The notes under the pieces are model-generated. The model saw nothing but the letters and a program-made list of their open reading frames with translations, searched no databases and had not been told where the DNA came from. Below are positions 47,402-59,499 of a stretch of 64,000 nucleotides of DNA, piece after piece. The position numbers and the translations under genes are program-made. How positions within the stretch are numbered: the stretch's first letter is position 1; each line of letters begins with the position of its first letter. Source of the DNA: Branchiostoma floridae (lineage: Eukaryota; Chordata; Leptocardii; Amphioxiformes; Branchiostomatidae); assembly GCF_000003815.2 (NCBI RefSeq), contig NC_049989.1, positions 5,519,245 through 5,583,244 of the forward strand, written 5' to 3'.

Positions 47402-49706
47402 CTTGCTCACTTCGACTCGCTCTCTCACTTCCGGGTCAAAAGCGACACCTTTTATTCAAGTAAATTACTGCAACAAAGGCCCACCTGTCGATGGGGACGA
47501 CTAGCGATCGTTGTAATAAATGCAGTGTTCCAGACGGCAGTGTCCCTGCAGTAATAGTTTTTGGCTGTTAGTCGGCGCTTTTAATCCACTAAGTGCTCGT
47601 GCACCAAATATTCTAATAAATCCCTTCACTGCTGAATATTCCTCACTGGAAGCGACCAGAGGAGCGAACCAGAGGTGGAATAGCATGAAATCCAGGCTAG
47701 GTGCATCTTCGGCCATGATCACAACAAATCATTTTGATGCTAAATGCAGAATCATGTTTTAAAGAGAATAAAGTAGAAAAGTTCTTGAATTGGATAGGGA
47801 GACTCCTTTTCAACCTCCTTGGATAATTATAACGTAACTCCTTAACGGATTATGTTTAGACTTTCGGCCAACTAACAACACCAACTTCAGGCAAATACTT
47901 TTTACACCATCAACTATGTAACATTACATCACTATAAACCACATTTACTGGACCACATTATGTACCGCAGGTAATAAAAAAACTTTATTGAAGTAGTCCA
48001 ACTATATGTCTTTAATTAACCATAATACAAGAGCCAAAACTAAATACAATTTTCATGTATACCCTAGTTCGTAAGTCAGCAACTGTTCTTCTTTTATTCC
48101 AGTCATCAAATTCACATTTTCAGTGTTTCATACCATAGACCACCAGCGTGTAAATACAATCTTGGGAAGAAATCACCAAAAATCTTTGTTTCTTGATACT
48201 GATACAGCCACTTTAATATAATAATTTTTGCTAACATTCTGTATACCAGGGCGAAACTACAAGTAACACATATAAAGTTGACAAAAACACTAAAATTAAG
48301 CCAACACTCCAGACTGACAAATAACTTAAAGAGTTTTTTTCATCGCTGAGAAGTTTGATTAAACAACTTGTACTGAAATGATTGCCTGGTTTAGAAACAT
48401 TTGGTCTACTTAGTGCATTGATTGATTTTGAAACCGAAGAAATATTGCAATGTTGTATCAGCCAAGTACCTCTGATTTTTTATCAAACTGGTCCTAGTTT
48501 TGCACAACTTTAAGTTTCTGATATGCCTTCTCCGTATTGTCGTATGTATCTGGATATGTAAGTACAATATTTGGTACATAGTGTATATAATAACATTTTT
48601 GGAGCATTATGATACAATGATGCAACATAACCTGACATTTAAAAACACCACACCACAACACAAAGTGATAATAACTATGATAGTCTTATAAAAATACATG
48701 ATTTCCTTGGAAGTCATTACAAAGTCTTTGATACCTAATATTTTGGATGTATTCAATTCCCTAGACAATTTCAGATGCTTTTGGGTAAAAGTGTATGGTC
48801 ACTCTGAATGTACTGAGGAAAGGGAAGTAAAAATAGCACACAAAACATGATGACACTTTGACAGCTCATTAAGTGCCGTACCTTTAGGCAGCTTAGCTTA
48901 TGGAAGAAGCTTTCATCCTTGGCTTATGATAGTGTTTTACAGTAGTCCCTCAGACTAGCCTGTTTGTATTGTTTTGAAGTCTGTTGTTTTGCCAAATTTG
49001 TTTTGTAAACTTTTAATAACTGATTCAGACAGTGGTAATCCATTTCAAATTCATTTTGTAAAACTCTACATTAAACATGTCCACATCACACTAAACAAAA
49101 GGACAGCATCATAATATAAATTATGATAAGAAGAAAATAATAGATCAAAGGAAAACCAAGCAAACATCTTCATAATGCATAAGTACATGTACCACTGCAT
49201 ACATCAGTACAGGTTATTAGTTACTATGAATGAAGGAATACCTTTTGGGGACAGTCCCTTAATATGATGGATCTAATTGATTTCCTCTTATACATGTACA
49301 TATGGAAAGTAGGATATCACTACAAGTGTTGGATTGCAAAGATACCTTTTAACAAATACAAGGAGTGTTTAGTATTTTCTATACTTATAATATTGATGAA
49401 AAAAATGGAGAGGTCCAGAAAGAAATAATGAATGGCAAAAGCTGGAGATTTAACTTTCTAAGAATGCTCCACCTCTGGAGTACAGCCGGTATGATGAATA
49501 CCTACATGTACTCATATATGTACAGGCTGGACAATGTGAAATGGCAAGGGTAGACAATTATAAGCAAGTGAAGGAATGTTTGTATATTTGTTAAGTGTGA
49601 GGGAATGCATATCTACTGTGTCCAAGGGAATGTTTGTACATTTGTTGAGTGGGAGGAAAAGTTTGTATAATATTTGTTAAGCATGAGGGAATGTTTGTCT
49701 ACATGT
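47402..49706. other. Intergenic region between RPC9 and the RAB gene
   Basis: Holds the RPC9 promoter side (GC-richer just upstream of 47401) and long AT-rich noncoding DNA. The minus ORF at 47501-47722 has no start context or splice partner; its sequence may be an old repeat. Confidence 0.5.
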
Positions 49707-49770
49707 ATTTATTAAGTGTGAAGGAATGTTCATTGTGTATTTTCATTTGTGAGGGAATATTGTTATATTT
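49560..49770. repeat. Degenerate tandem repeat downstream of the RAB gene
   Basis: Five or so irregular units around AAGTGTGAGGGAATGTTTGT with TATATTTGTTA spacers, 35-60 bp apart. Confidence 0.6.
49708..49713 (-). terminator. Candidate poly(A) signal of the RAB gene
   Basis: Minus-strand AATAAA about 107 bp past the stop codon. Confidence 0.45.
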
Positions 49771-49819
49771 TACTGTAACTATGACTACATAAATCTGTAT
49801 ATGTTTATGCCGCTCTGCG

Positions 49820-52800
49820 TCAGGTAGAACATTTCCCGCCACATCTGGACTTCTTGTGCTCCGGTAATTTTGTATTCCTGTCCACCTCTGAAAGTACAAA
49901 GGTCCCTGATTAGAAAAATACTTTCGAATTCAGCAACCACATTACACTTGCCAAATTATCGTAAAGAAACTGGACATTCATGGTGATCGTTATACATTGA
50001 AATTCTTACATTTTTCTTCCTTACCTGTCAATAATACTGGTTTACTTTTGTCACATTTGCAAAACTCCAAGAGCCATTCCAAATTTCAATTGACCCTCTT
50101 CCTTCAAATTTCAACACTGGCCTGTACTTGTGTGTGAAAAATAGTAAATACACTTTAACAAAGCTCTTTGTAAGGGTGTTTGTGCCGCGATAACGTTTGA
50201 TACAGGTGTTCCGGACAGTGTGATAACAAGCTGTATCACACAGGCTTCGAGGTTGTATCACATAGGCTTCCATCAAATAATTCAAACGTACCCTGCCCAT
50301 GCCAAGTGTGGCGCGTGCAAAAATTTGAATACCTGATTCGGATGTTGGAATATTTGCTGTTGGAACACTTTTTGTTCAAGGGCGCCAAATTTGTTCAACT
50401 TCTGGCGAATTTTGCATCAAAACATGGGTTATCTCAGGTAGGTATGACATAAATAAAATACAACACTTCGGCCGTTGGGCGATCCAACCCGCAGTCTGGC
50501 TGGTACCTCCGGTGATACGGAATACACCATGTTGTATTCTATTTGTTTATTCTTGATACTCACTGATGAGGTCGCTGGTGACTATCTGTTTGGAGGGGCT
50601 GGACACATCCACTTCCTTCAGCACAGCTTCATTAAAGGCAAGGCCAGCAACCCGGAAGAAGAAGTCTTTCACACCTTCACCTAGAAGAGATCACATTTAT
50701 GTTAAAAACAGGCTCATTATATACCTAAAAGTTCTGCTTTTTTATCAAAGGCACTCAACAATGGCCAATTCCATCATAAGGACTGAAACCTGGCTAGTTA
50801 CATGCAAGTCTAAGGTGAGTAACAATGGCTCTTGACATTCACTTACAAATTCAAGGTCAGTAACAATGGATGAACCACATATGATCCAACTTCTCTTTCT
50901 TTATGCATGTGACTGTTGTAATACTTCAGCCCCCATGAAATGATGGTTTGCTGCCTGCATGCCTACCTGTTTTAGAGGAAACACCCCAGAACTCAGCTCC
51001 CAATTCCTTCGCTGTTCTAACAGCATCCTCTTCTACTTTCTCATAGACGGCTTTGCTCTGAAAAATCAAGAACATTCACACATCGCCTTTTCAGGCAAAA
51101 CAGTCTCTCCGATCAAGATGTGTTAGAAACCCTTGTGAAAGAAACTTTTATGCACAAAATCAGTTGCTTGTATTTCATGTTTTCCTTTATTTTTCTGTGC
51201 TATTACTAACACATAAAGCACAAATACCTAACAATCCATGGAAATAACTTTAAAATATCAAAGATGAAAGAAAACAATGCTCTTACACAAAGGTCCTTCT
51301 TTGTTCCAACCAAGAAGATGAGAGGATGGTTCTCTGTGTTTTCCAACATGGCTGCCTCCAGCCAGCTCCTAGGGGGAGGCAGGAAATTTCATCATTCTAC
51401 AACATTCATAGTAATATAGTCACATTTGTAAGGATAGAATACTATTGTTTTTCATTCTGAAACTGCAGAGTATTATTTCCTAATCTTTGAACAATCAATA
51501 GACCACAATAATCTTTGACAGAATGCTTTCGCAATTTTCCAACTCACAAATTCATTCAATCGCTAATTGAGCATAAAATTAACCTTCATGCCATACACGA
51601 GATCAAAGATATTTTGGCCAGAAGGAAAATATAAAGGTGTCAAGAAATGACCTCATGAATCTAGCAAAGTTGCAAATTTAAAGAAAGGTTCTCTTCATGT
51701 TAACTTGTAATTTCATATCTGTTATAATGTATAATCAGAAATAGAACACTTACTGTGTGTGTTCTAGGGTCTTGATGTCCAACAGGTCAAAGGTAACGAT
51801 AATGACTGAATAGAAGGAGACAAAAGGACATGATTAAAACTTAAGTACCACGTTGCGACCTCTGAACCACAGACAACGCTTCTAAATAGTGAAAGTAATT
51901 GTCCTTCGCTTCAGGCAAAAATTGAATTTAACAGAAGACAGATTCAAAACACAGTCATAGTGTTTATATACTACCTATAGTAGAACCTTAAATCCACATC
52001 GTATTTCAGGTTACATAACACTTAATGCCACTCCACGATCCCTGAACCACAAGCAGCTCTTCTAAATGGTGAAAGTAATCATTCTTTTTTGTGCTCTAGA
52101 CACAGAAGTAACGAGGCTTGGTGACTGACTTTTAACAACAAAGCCTTTATTATCATGTGCCTACCATGAGCCCCTCTGTAGTAGGCTGCAGCTATACATT
52201 GGAACCTCTCTTGGCCTGCTGTATCCCATCTGTGGGTGGGAAACATAACTTCATCTTTTTATTGCCTGTCATCTTCAAATGAACAAAGAAATCTAGGAAA
52301 GAACATTCTTATTTCAAATTGTTACCTCTGTCAGCGTCACCAACTTTTGACAGCAAATATTCCATTTTGAAATTGAAAGAGAATCTACTAAGAATATTGG
52401 TATTGGTTGTTATATTCCATGACAAATTCCATCTGAGTGTTTTGTCTCTGTCAGCTGGGCTAGGCCTTTGTAATACTGTAAATGTTCGTGGTAGATTTAT
52501 GTTCGTGGCCACTTCACCGCGAACTTAAAACCACAGAACATTTTACCATTATAGTATGTGACTACAGTCTATGTCACTACTGCGAACTTAAAACCACCGT
52601 GTACACTCCATTTTCCCAATACCACGGACTTAAATGCATTTACAGTAGCCATAGGCTTGTTAGGTAGCCCCGGCTGTACATGCTGAACCAATAAATTCAT
52701 TAATCCATCCAGGAAATTCTTTTGCTGATTAATTTCTTTTCTTGAAAACACAAAATCTACCTGTAACATAAGGTACTAATTGTATATAGATCAATCACAG

Positions 52801-55800
52801 ATATGACATGCATAGACACAGGTTCGCTCACACTTGTAAGTTGAAGGGTGTGTTCAGGATGTCAAACCTCTCCACTTCAAAGTCCACCCCTATGGTAGCC
52901 TTGTAGTCACGGTCAAAGGTGTCCTTACAGAACCTACAGGGACAAAGAGTTGTTGACTATTTTCTCTGGGAGTTTGGTTATATGCGTACCATCAAGTCTC
53001 ATAATTCCACCAAATGCCATACCCAGCAATACTTCCACATGATAAAACATACATGACTTTAAAGTGATCTAAAGAGATGTACCATTGCTGCCTCAGTAAT
53101 CCTGGTACTTCTGATATCTAAATTGAAGATAATCTTGAGAAGGCCTCTATAACAATGTTTTCTTGATGTGGCGGTATTATGGCACCCGGTGGAATTATGA
53201 GAGTTGATGTTAAATTGATTCTGGACTGTAATAAGTACAGTTTGTAGTAAGGACTGAAGGTGAATATGTGGAAAATCTTTCTACTTGACAATATGTTGCA
53301 TTGTATAATTTCAAACAATTATCTAATAGGAAGAGTACTGATTGGACTGATTGGCTCACAACATACAGTAAGTTACATCACTGTTGCACATGTTCTTCTA
53401 TACCACAGTTTGATATATAAATGGAAAAAAAAACTCTCTTTAGAAATGTTTACCATGTTAATCACAAAACAACAGTCTCATTTACGCTTGACATTTACCT
53501 CTCAGAAGACAAATAATTACATGCCAGTGGCCTGACAATCTGATCACACACACAACAACCCAAGCATGTACAGAATGTTGGACCTGTGCCTGAGGTTGAT
53601 GGTTACCAGCACCCCAAAAATATTGGCTGTCATTCCCCTACTGTTTAGTAAACAACAGACGAGCATGCTGAGGAATAATTAACGATGCCCACCTGTTAAC
53701 GAGGCAGGTCTTCCCCACGGCCACATCACCAATCACAATGGCTTTACAGATCCTCAACCTGGAGGTGCAAAGAAGATCACGACAAATTCATTACAATAAA
53801 CATTTAGCAGAGGGTAGAATTCATACTGAAAATGATATTGTTGTATGTGATATATTATGCGATCGCTCAACTGGCTTGATAAAATGTATAAACCATATGT
53901 GAAGTCGAGCGATCACAACCTACTCATCAGCATTAACTAAAAATTCATCTGCCAAATAGCAATGTTATAGTCACCATTTTTCAGAATTATGAAAAAACTG
54001 TTTTATGATCCTAAAAGTACTTTCCTCTTGAAAAAGATCAAAATTACATTACATATTCTATGTGTAGGCTGTAAGGCAATCTTGGCTATCTGTTTTCAGT
54101 ATGACTGAACAGAAATCACTCAACAAGATATCTCGACAAAGGACACACCTTGTGAAAGTGAAAGAAAGTCAGAGGGGTGAAACTTACGAGGACGTGACAG
54201 CCTTCTGCGCTGAGCAGGCAGCTTTGACCTTGGGGTTGAAGTTGAAGGCCAGGTACGGGGTGGAATCTTGTCTGTAAGGCTGGAGATTCACATTGAGTAC
54301 TGACGTTGTACATGTCGTGGGAATGGTGAGCTATACATAACATCAACACTAATAATTCCTCCAGATGCTATGGTGCCGCCACATGAGAAAAAACACATGA
54401 ATTTGAAGTGATTTTAAGGGACAAATCGATGCAGCATCAGTAGTTCAGAGGCATATACACTTCAGATATTCAAAAATTCAAGACATCATGAGAAGGCCTC
54501 TATGACAATTTTCTTTTGATGTGGCCGTATTATGGCACCCTGTGGAATTATGAGAGGTGATGTAATATTAACAGAAGAAATGTTGTTGCAGTTGTAGTGT
54601 CCCCTTAAGGGTACCTCTGGGCATAAAGAACCTTGTATTCCAGTTCTAAAAAAGTTTAAGTAAAATATAGTTGTTGAGCTGGGGAACAAAACTGTCAAAT
54701 AACTTCTTCACCTTTCATGTTAGTTGGTAACTGTCAGAATTGACAGGTATGACAATTTGTCATTACACAAGAAGAACAAGTTGTCAGATTTGGAAGCTCC
54801 CATTTTTGGATAATTATATCTGAGGGCTACACATGCCCCATCTAAGTAAATTCCAAATAAAATGTCTTCTTATAATTGTAAAATCTGTCCAGCAAGCAAA
54901 AATTGTGTGTTTACGATCAAAACATCTTTAACAATTGTGTGTGGAGAGAAAATTGTTTCCTGTGCAACTAGACATTACAATAAATATCCAGACCACAGCT
55001 TGTGACTGACATTATTAATAACTGTAATTTGTGAGTCATTTTCTGGTCGGAAGAATTTCTTCTGAGAAGGGAGGTTACCTGGGTCAAGCCATAAACCAGA
55101 TTTAGGCAAAACTGAGCAAGACCAGCACCACTTTTGTTAACATTAATGTTTTACTGCATCCATAAGCCAAAGAGATCAATAAGGATTATCTACAACATGG
55201 GAGATAAGAAATGGTGCCTAAAGGATATTTGTAACATTATTACAGACTTCATAATTGTATAAGTAACAAAACAACTGAAAGGCCATCAGTTTTCTGACAT
55301 CTTACATAATCTTTCCGATTCACTTCACTTTAACACCGTACTTTCTTTCGAACATTAGCAAAATGAACAAATTTCATGACTTATAATTGTAATGGTTTGA
55401 TTCTTGAGATCTTGTCATTAAAATGCACAATATGTACATCAGGAATGACTAGATATTGCCATCAGTTAAAGAATATACAACAAAACAGGTGCAACAGTGT
55501 CGCTGATTACACATCAAGGACTACTTGTCAATTAGTTGTTGCAATAACCCTAATTGACTTGCAATTAGTTAAAGAGTTAGTATCACCAGCACCAAATGTG
55601 AGAACTGACTTTAGTAATGTTACATCATGGAAATGTCATGTTGGCAATGGTTATGTTTACTTGGAATGATGACAATAATTATGTTACTATTTAAATGATG
55701 CTGTATGCACTTTTCTCTAAAAAAAACCCTGTGATACTTTGTTTCTTAGCTACACTGTGAGAGACTAAACAATGGGACAGGCAGGTGTTGCATGAAGTGC

Positions 55801-58800
55801 TTTCTTGTTGCAGAGACGCTTTCATCCCCATTTTTTGATAATTACATCCTACAGGCATGTTTGACCCCATTACTAATAACCTCACTACAAAGCCTTTTCT
55901 TTTCCTACAGTTTTTAAGAATACCTTCTGTAAAAAAAGTCCCCTTTACAGTTGTTAACAGTCCACAGACTGCTGAAAATGTAGACATTTACGACAGGTTT
56001 TATGAGGAGGTTCTTACGACCTTACTAATTGTCGCAACAAACGGAACCAACAGGCTGGAAAGCAATCTAGGGCGATGATTGGCATTTTGGGCGGGGACAG
56101 AAAGAAGGGGAGGTGAAATGGACAGGTCAATAACCTAGATTCTTCAAGCAGTTGGGACATTTGTGATTCCATTCTTTTGTTCTTGTATCAAGATGAACAT
56201 GCAAAACATGGAATCCACAACAACAAAAAGGAAGGGAATCAGATTCTTCAGATTGTAAATGTATCTTAACACATCTATAACATTCTCAACTTGTAAATCA
56301 AATTTTGTACCTTTTGTTATGTAAAACAGTAACACTTCTAGGCCTCTGTGCGGTAAAAAAGCCCTACATTCTCTTTCAATAGGAATGCTAAAAATCACAG
56401 ACAACCTTACCCTGGGAAACCAAGCTCAAAGAAGCTTCGCAAAGAAGAGTTACCGATCCCCTGCCTAACGCGCGCCCGCAACTATACACCCGCCTCACTA
56501 CCAGCTGGCCCCAATTTTGCCGCCCCTGACTATAGTTGAGGCCAGCTGGATAATCGGGCGGGTGGGTGTTAGGCGTTCGTGTGTTCCGGGGGCGCGTGTG
56601 GCGGGGATCGGTAAACCTTGCGCGCGGCTCTAGGAGTCTGCATTTTCCCCGGGTAAGACAACCTACAACCAAATGTCTTTTAGGGTACTCTGGTGTTAAC
56701 CTGTCAATAAGAGTTAGTCTGGCTGAGTAGTTAGGATAATTACTGCCACCACCTGCCGCAAAAGAGCAAAAATCTGTGTAAGTCCACATACCACACTTCT
56801 CATGGTTCCTAGAACCTGGATGGGGAACGAGAGTTTAAAGTTTAGGTGTTGTGCAAGAGAAATGTGAAAGAGTATACAAGTGAGTCTGATTGTGCACAAG
56901 CAAATGAAATAAAACATTTAGTTCAAGGTGATCTTAAGGGTGTTAGAAAATGTAAAACCAAGGACATCTTCTATACAAAGTCCTTGGTAAAACTAAAATG
57001 CACAATGTGTTGAGTATCCCCTGTTCCAAAGAGGCTATTATTAAGTACTTTGTAACCTAAGAGGTACATGTAAATTATAAAGTACCAGTCTTTCTACAAA
57101 CTACTGAAAACTGGTGCTGTCTCCAGGACCCATCCCTCCATCCTGGGACAGAATGTTGCTTGTTCAGATGAACCTTGTCCATCCCAAATATCTAAACGTC
57201 AAATTCATGACAGGAAAATCAGGTAAGAATGTATTTTCTCTGAGCTTTAAAATGATAGATTTCATACGACATGGCCTTCCAACCAATGAGAAGGACGGGG
57301 GGAAAAATTAAGCTGCAGACAACCCTGGTGAAAACACCACACATCTGAACTATGCATGAACTATATTTCATCCATGAGGAAAAATATATAATTCTTCTGT
57401 CAAATTACTGAGCAGTCTTCTTAAACCACTGGTACAGTGAACAACAGTTGTTTACACTGGGGTGACCTGAGGGTCAGTGATGGCGACACCACTTGCAACA
57501 TATTAGAACCTATTCACTAAACCCAATTAGTCATTACTTCTACATGAACCCCAGTTTGTTCTGAAATGAACAACAACAGTCTGGATATCTTCATTTAAGA
57601 ACTATAACCATCCAGTTTGAAAGCAGATTAGTTTCTCATGATAATTGTGAGGTTTACAACAAGTTGATTTCCTTTATGAAACGTACAAATAACAGACTTT
57701 GCTAAATTAATTGTTAGTTCATCAGCAAGATGAATTTAAAATCAAATGGTGGAAGAAATTCACATCTTCCACTTGACGGAAGATAAGCAAGAACAGTTGA
57801 TACAGGTATGAGTTGAAGAAGCTCACAATAACACACATTTTGTGTAAAGTAAGTAAGGTGTGCTGCCCATGGACCATTACCTTAATCTGAATCTCAGGAC
57901 TTTCCTTCAAAGCAAACAAGACACAAATACTGTAATTGATCGGTGTTCTCATGCAAAAGGCATTTTGAGCACAGATTGTGGAAAAAAGATCCTTTTTCAA
58001 AATTATACTTGATATCAAAGAATACAAATCAAAGAAAACAGGATACTTTGATTTATTTGTGTCGTCATGCAAAAGTCATTTTGAGCACAGATTTAAAAAA
58101 AAGTTGTTTCATGTTCAAAACAGTAAGACTACTTGTCCTATCTGACTATTTAGGGGTAAAAACCACAATGCACAGAACAACAGATAGTACGTCAGTCGCC
58201 AATCTTTACTTCCAATCTAAGAACTTACAGACACGAACAAAGACTTAGTGTTGAAAGCTCTAAAATCCTCGGCTTCCAAACCCATAATGCAAGATTCCTT
58301 GTTGTCCGTGCCTTATTGTGTCCAGACTCTCCTGCCCATATCAGATCTTAGCCGGCTCTTGTTCGGAAAACAAACACGCATATTTGGCGCATTTTCCTGA
58401 CAGGAAGACTGGTATCTTGTTGTACCATCTATTCAAGGTATTTCCGAGAGTAGGCGTCTGTATCAAGGACACCTGGTGATAATTTACCTTCTATAGTAGA
58501 TGATCGTCTTCAGAAACATGTGAGCCTTTCATACTTTGTAAGACCTGAATTACCAAATTGGAGGAATGTGGTTTCCCCACAAAACACGCCTCACATGGTG
58601 ACACACCGTTCAGTGATGTTCTCCTTGAAATAACGGAAGTTTTTTTTACCACAAGATTCCTAACAATTCTGGCTATGCGATAAATTTGCCTCTTGGCCAT
58701 TTTAGGGACAGCAAAAACTTGAGTCTGTGTTTATACCTCCTTGGTTTATACTGTCCTAGTTTAGAGAAAATGCTAGTCCTAGTTAGAAAAAAAAACAGCA

Positions 58801-59250
58801 GGCAACATGCTAATGAAATTCTTTTATAAAAGTAATTGGGGATGGCTCTGTGTCAAAAAATTGTCTCATCTTTCTCAGATTAAAGGAAAATGCATTGTCG
58901 ATAAAGAAAAAGACAAAAAGTGACAGTTTTGCCAGCCCATGTATACTTCCTGTAAACCAGTGATGTGGATATGGTACTTAACTTTTTACAAACTTTTTCA
59001 TGACCAGCAAGGCAGACTGTTTTGATTTATGTGTAGATGGATTAAGAAGGAAGAAGGGCCAGCATTTTTTTCCCCCAAACAATGCAAATGTAGACTTATA
59101 GGTGACATAAATATTCATATCTATCACTTTTTAAGCACCCTTTTCCAGCTGTATACCTACCAGTGGATATGAGTTGATGACTCTATCCTTGCTGGCATGT
59201 CTGGCTATCACCTTGGCTCCTGCCGTCCTAGCAGATCGTGATGAAGACAT
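49820..59250 (-). CDS. RAB34/RAB36: Rab GTPase, RAB34/RAB36 family
   Basis: Ten exons: 59250-59161, 54279-54188, 53758-53693, 52933-52832, 52229-52165, 51805-51754, 51368-51287, 51057-50967, 50680-50564, 49887-49820; 825 nt, 274 residues, all phases consistent. Landmarks: KDRVINSYPLPY (family N-terminus), P-loop GDVAVGKT at 71-78, switch I KATIGVDFEVERF, WDTAGQERF at 118-126, TKKD at 178-181, SSKTG near 210, RVAGLAFNEAVL, and a C-terminus CGGKCST with two cysteines for prenylation. NRFCKDTFDRDYKATIGVDF is nearly the human RAB34/36 sequence. RAB34 acts at Golgi/lysosome positioning, macropinosomes and ciliary vesicle formation. One gene here probably represents the pre-duplication ancestor of both vertebrate genes. 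Confidence 0.95.
52476..52645. mobile_element. MITE with CTGTAAATG ends in RAB intron
   Basis: 170 bp, CTGTAAATG...CATTTACAG with TA flanks, containing GAACTTAAAACCAC twice. Same family as 12641-12839. Confidence 0.8.
52998..53201. mobile_element. Foldback element, copy 1, in RAB intron
   Basis: CTCATAATTCCACCAAATGC faces GGCACCCGGTGGAATTATGA. The interior resembles 54349-54554. Confidence 0.75.
54349..54554. mobile_element. Foldback element, copy 2, in the first RAB intron
   Basis: Shares GAGAAGGCCTCTATGACAAT and TATTATGGCACCC.GTGGAATTATGAGAG with copy 1 in the same orientation; the left end is more decayed (AATAATTCCTCCAGATGCTA). Confidence 0.7.
54600..59100. other. First RAB intron, mostly AT-rich noncoding
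   Basis: 4.9-kb intron. Besides the foldback elements it holds a local direct duplication around CATTTTGAGCACAGATT (57960 and 58077) and no exon I can support. Confidence 0.6.
56447..56617. mobile_element. GC-rich foldback element
   Basis: AGTTACCGATCCCCTGCCTA..ACGCGCGCCC pairs with GGGGCGCGTGTGGCGGGGAT..CGGTAAACC, and CCAGCTGGCCCCAA with GAGGCCAGCTGG in the centre. It is sharply more GC-rich than its surroundings. Confidence 0.75.
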
Positions 59251-59497
59251 CTCATGGCCGGGCCTACAAACCTCTGTCCTCAGAAGGTGCCAGCTCTTGT
59301 GCAGTGGGAATAGGGATGCGGGTGTACTTGTGCACTTGGAATGGGGGGTGAACTCTAAAGAAACAAGCTGTTGTGGTTGTTGCTGTTGTTGTTGTTGTTG
59401 CAGAAAGCTTCCAGGTAGGGTAGGAGAAGGGCACTTTGTGGAGTTTGGGTCAGGTTTGATTATGGGTTGTGTGGGAAGTCCCTGAGCTTGAATAAAT
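59251..59497 (-). other. In-frame upstream part of RAB exon 1 with polyglutamine
   Basis: The exon begins after an acceptor (CTCTTTTTCAG) and stays open in the RAB frame up to the chosen Met. It encodes IQAQGLPTQPIIKPDPN, a CAA/CAG tract giving QQQQQQQQPQQ, and a Ser/Thr/His-rich stretch. It is either 5' UTR or an N-terminal extension whose start lies in an unseen upstream exon; human RAB36 also has a long N-terminus. Confidence 0.5.
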
Positions 59498-59499
59498 CT

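Noticed and set aside
47501-47722. ORF starting MAEDAPSLDFMLFHLWF
   Set aside because: It lies upstream of RPC9 exon 1 with no splice link in phase. RPC9 is complete without it. It resembles an old repeat.
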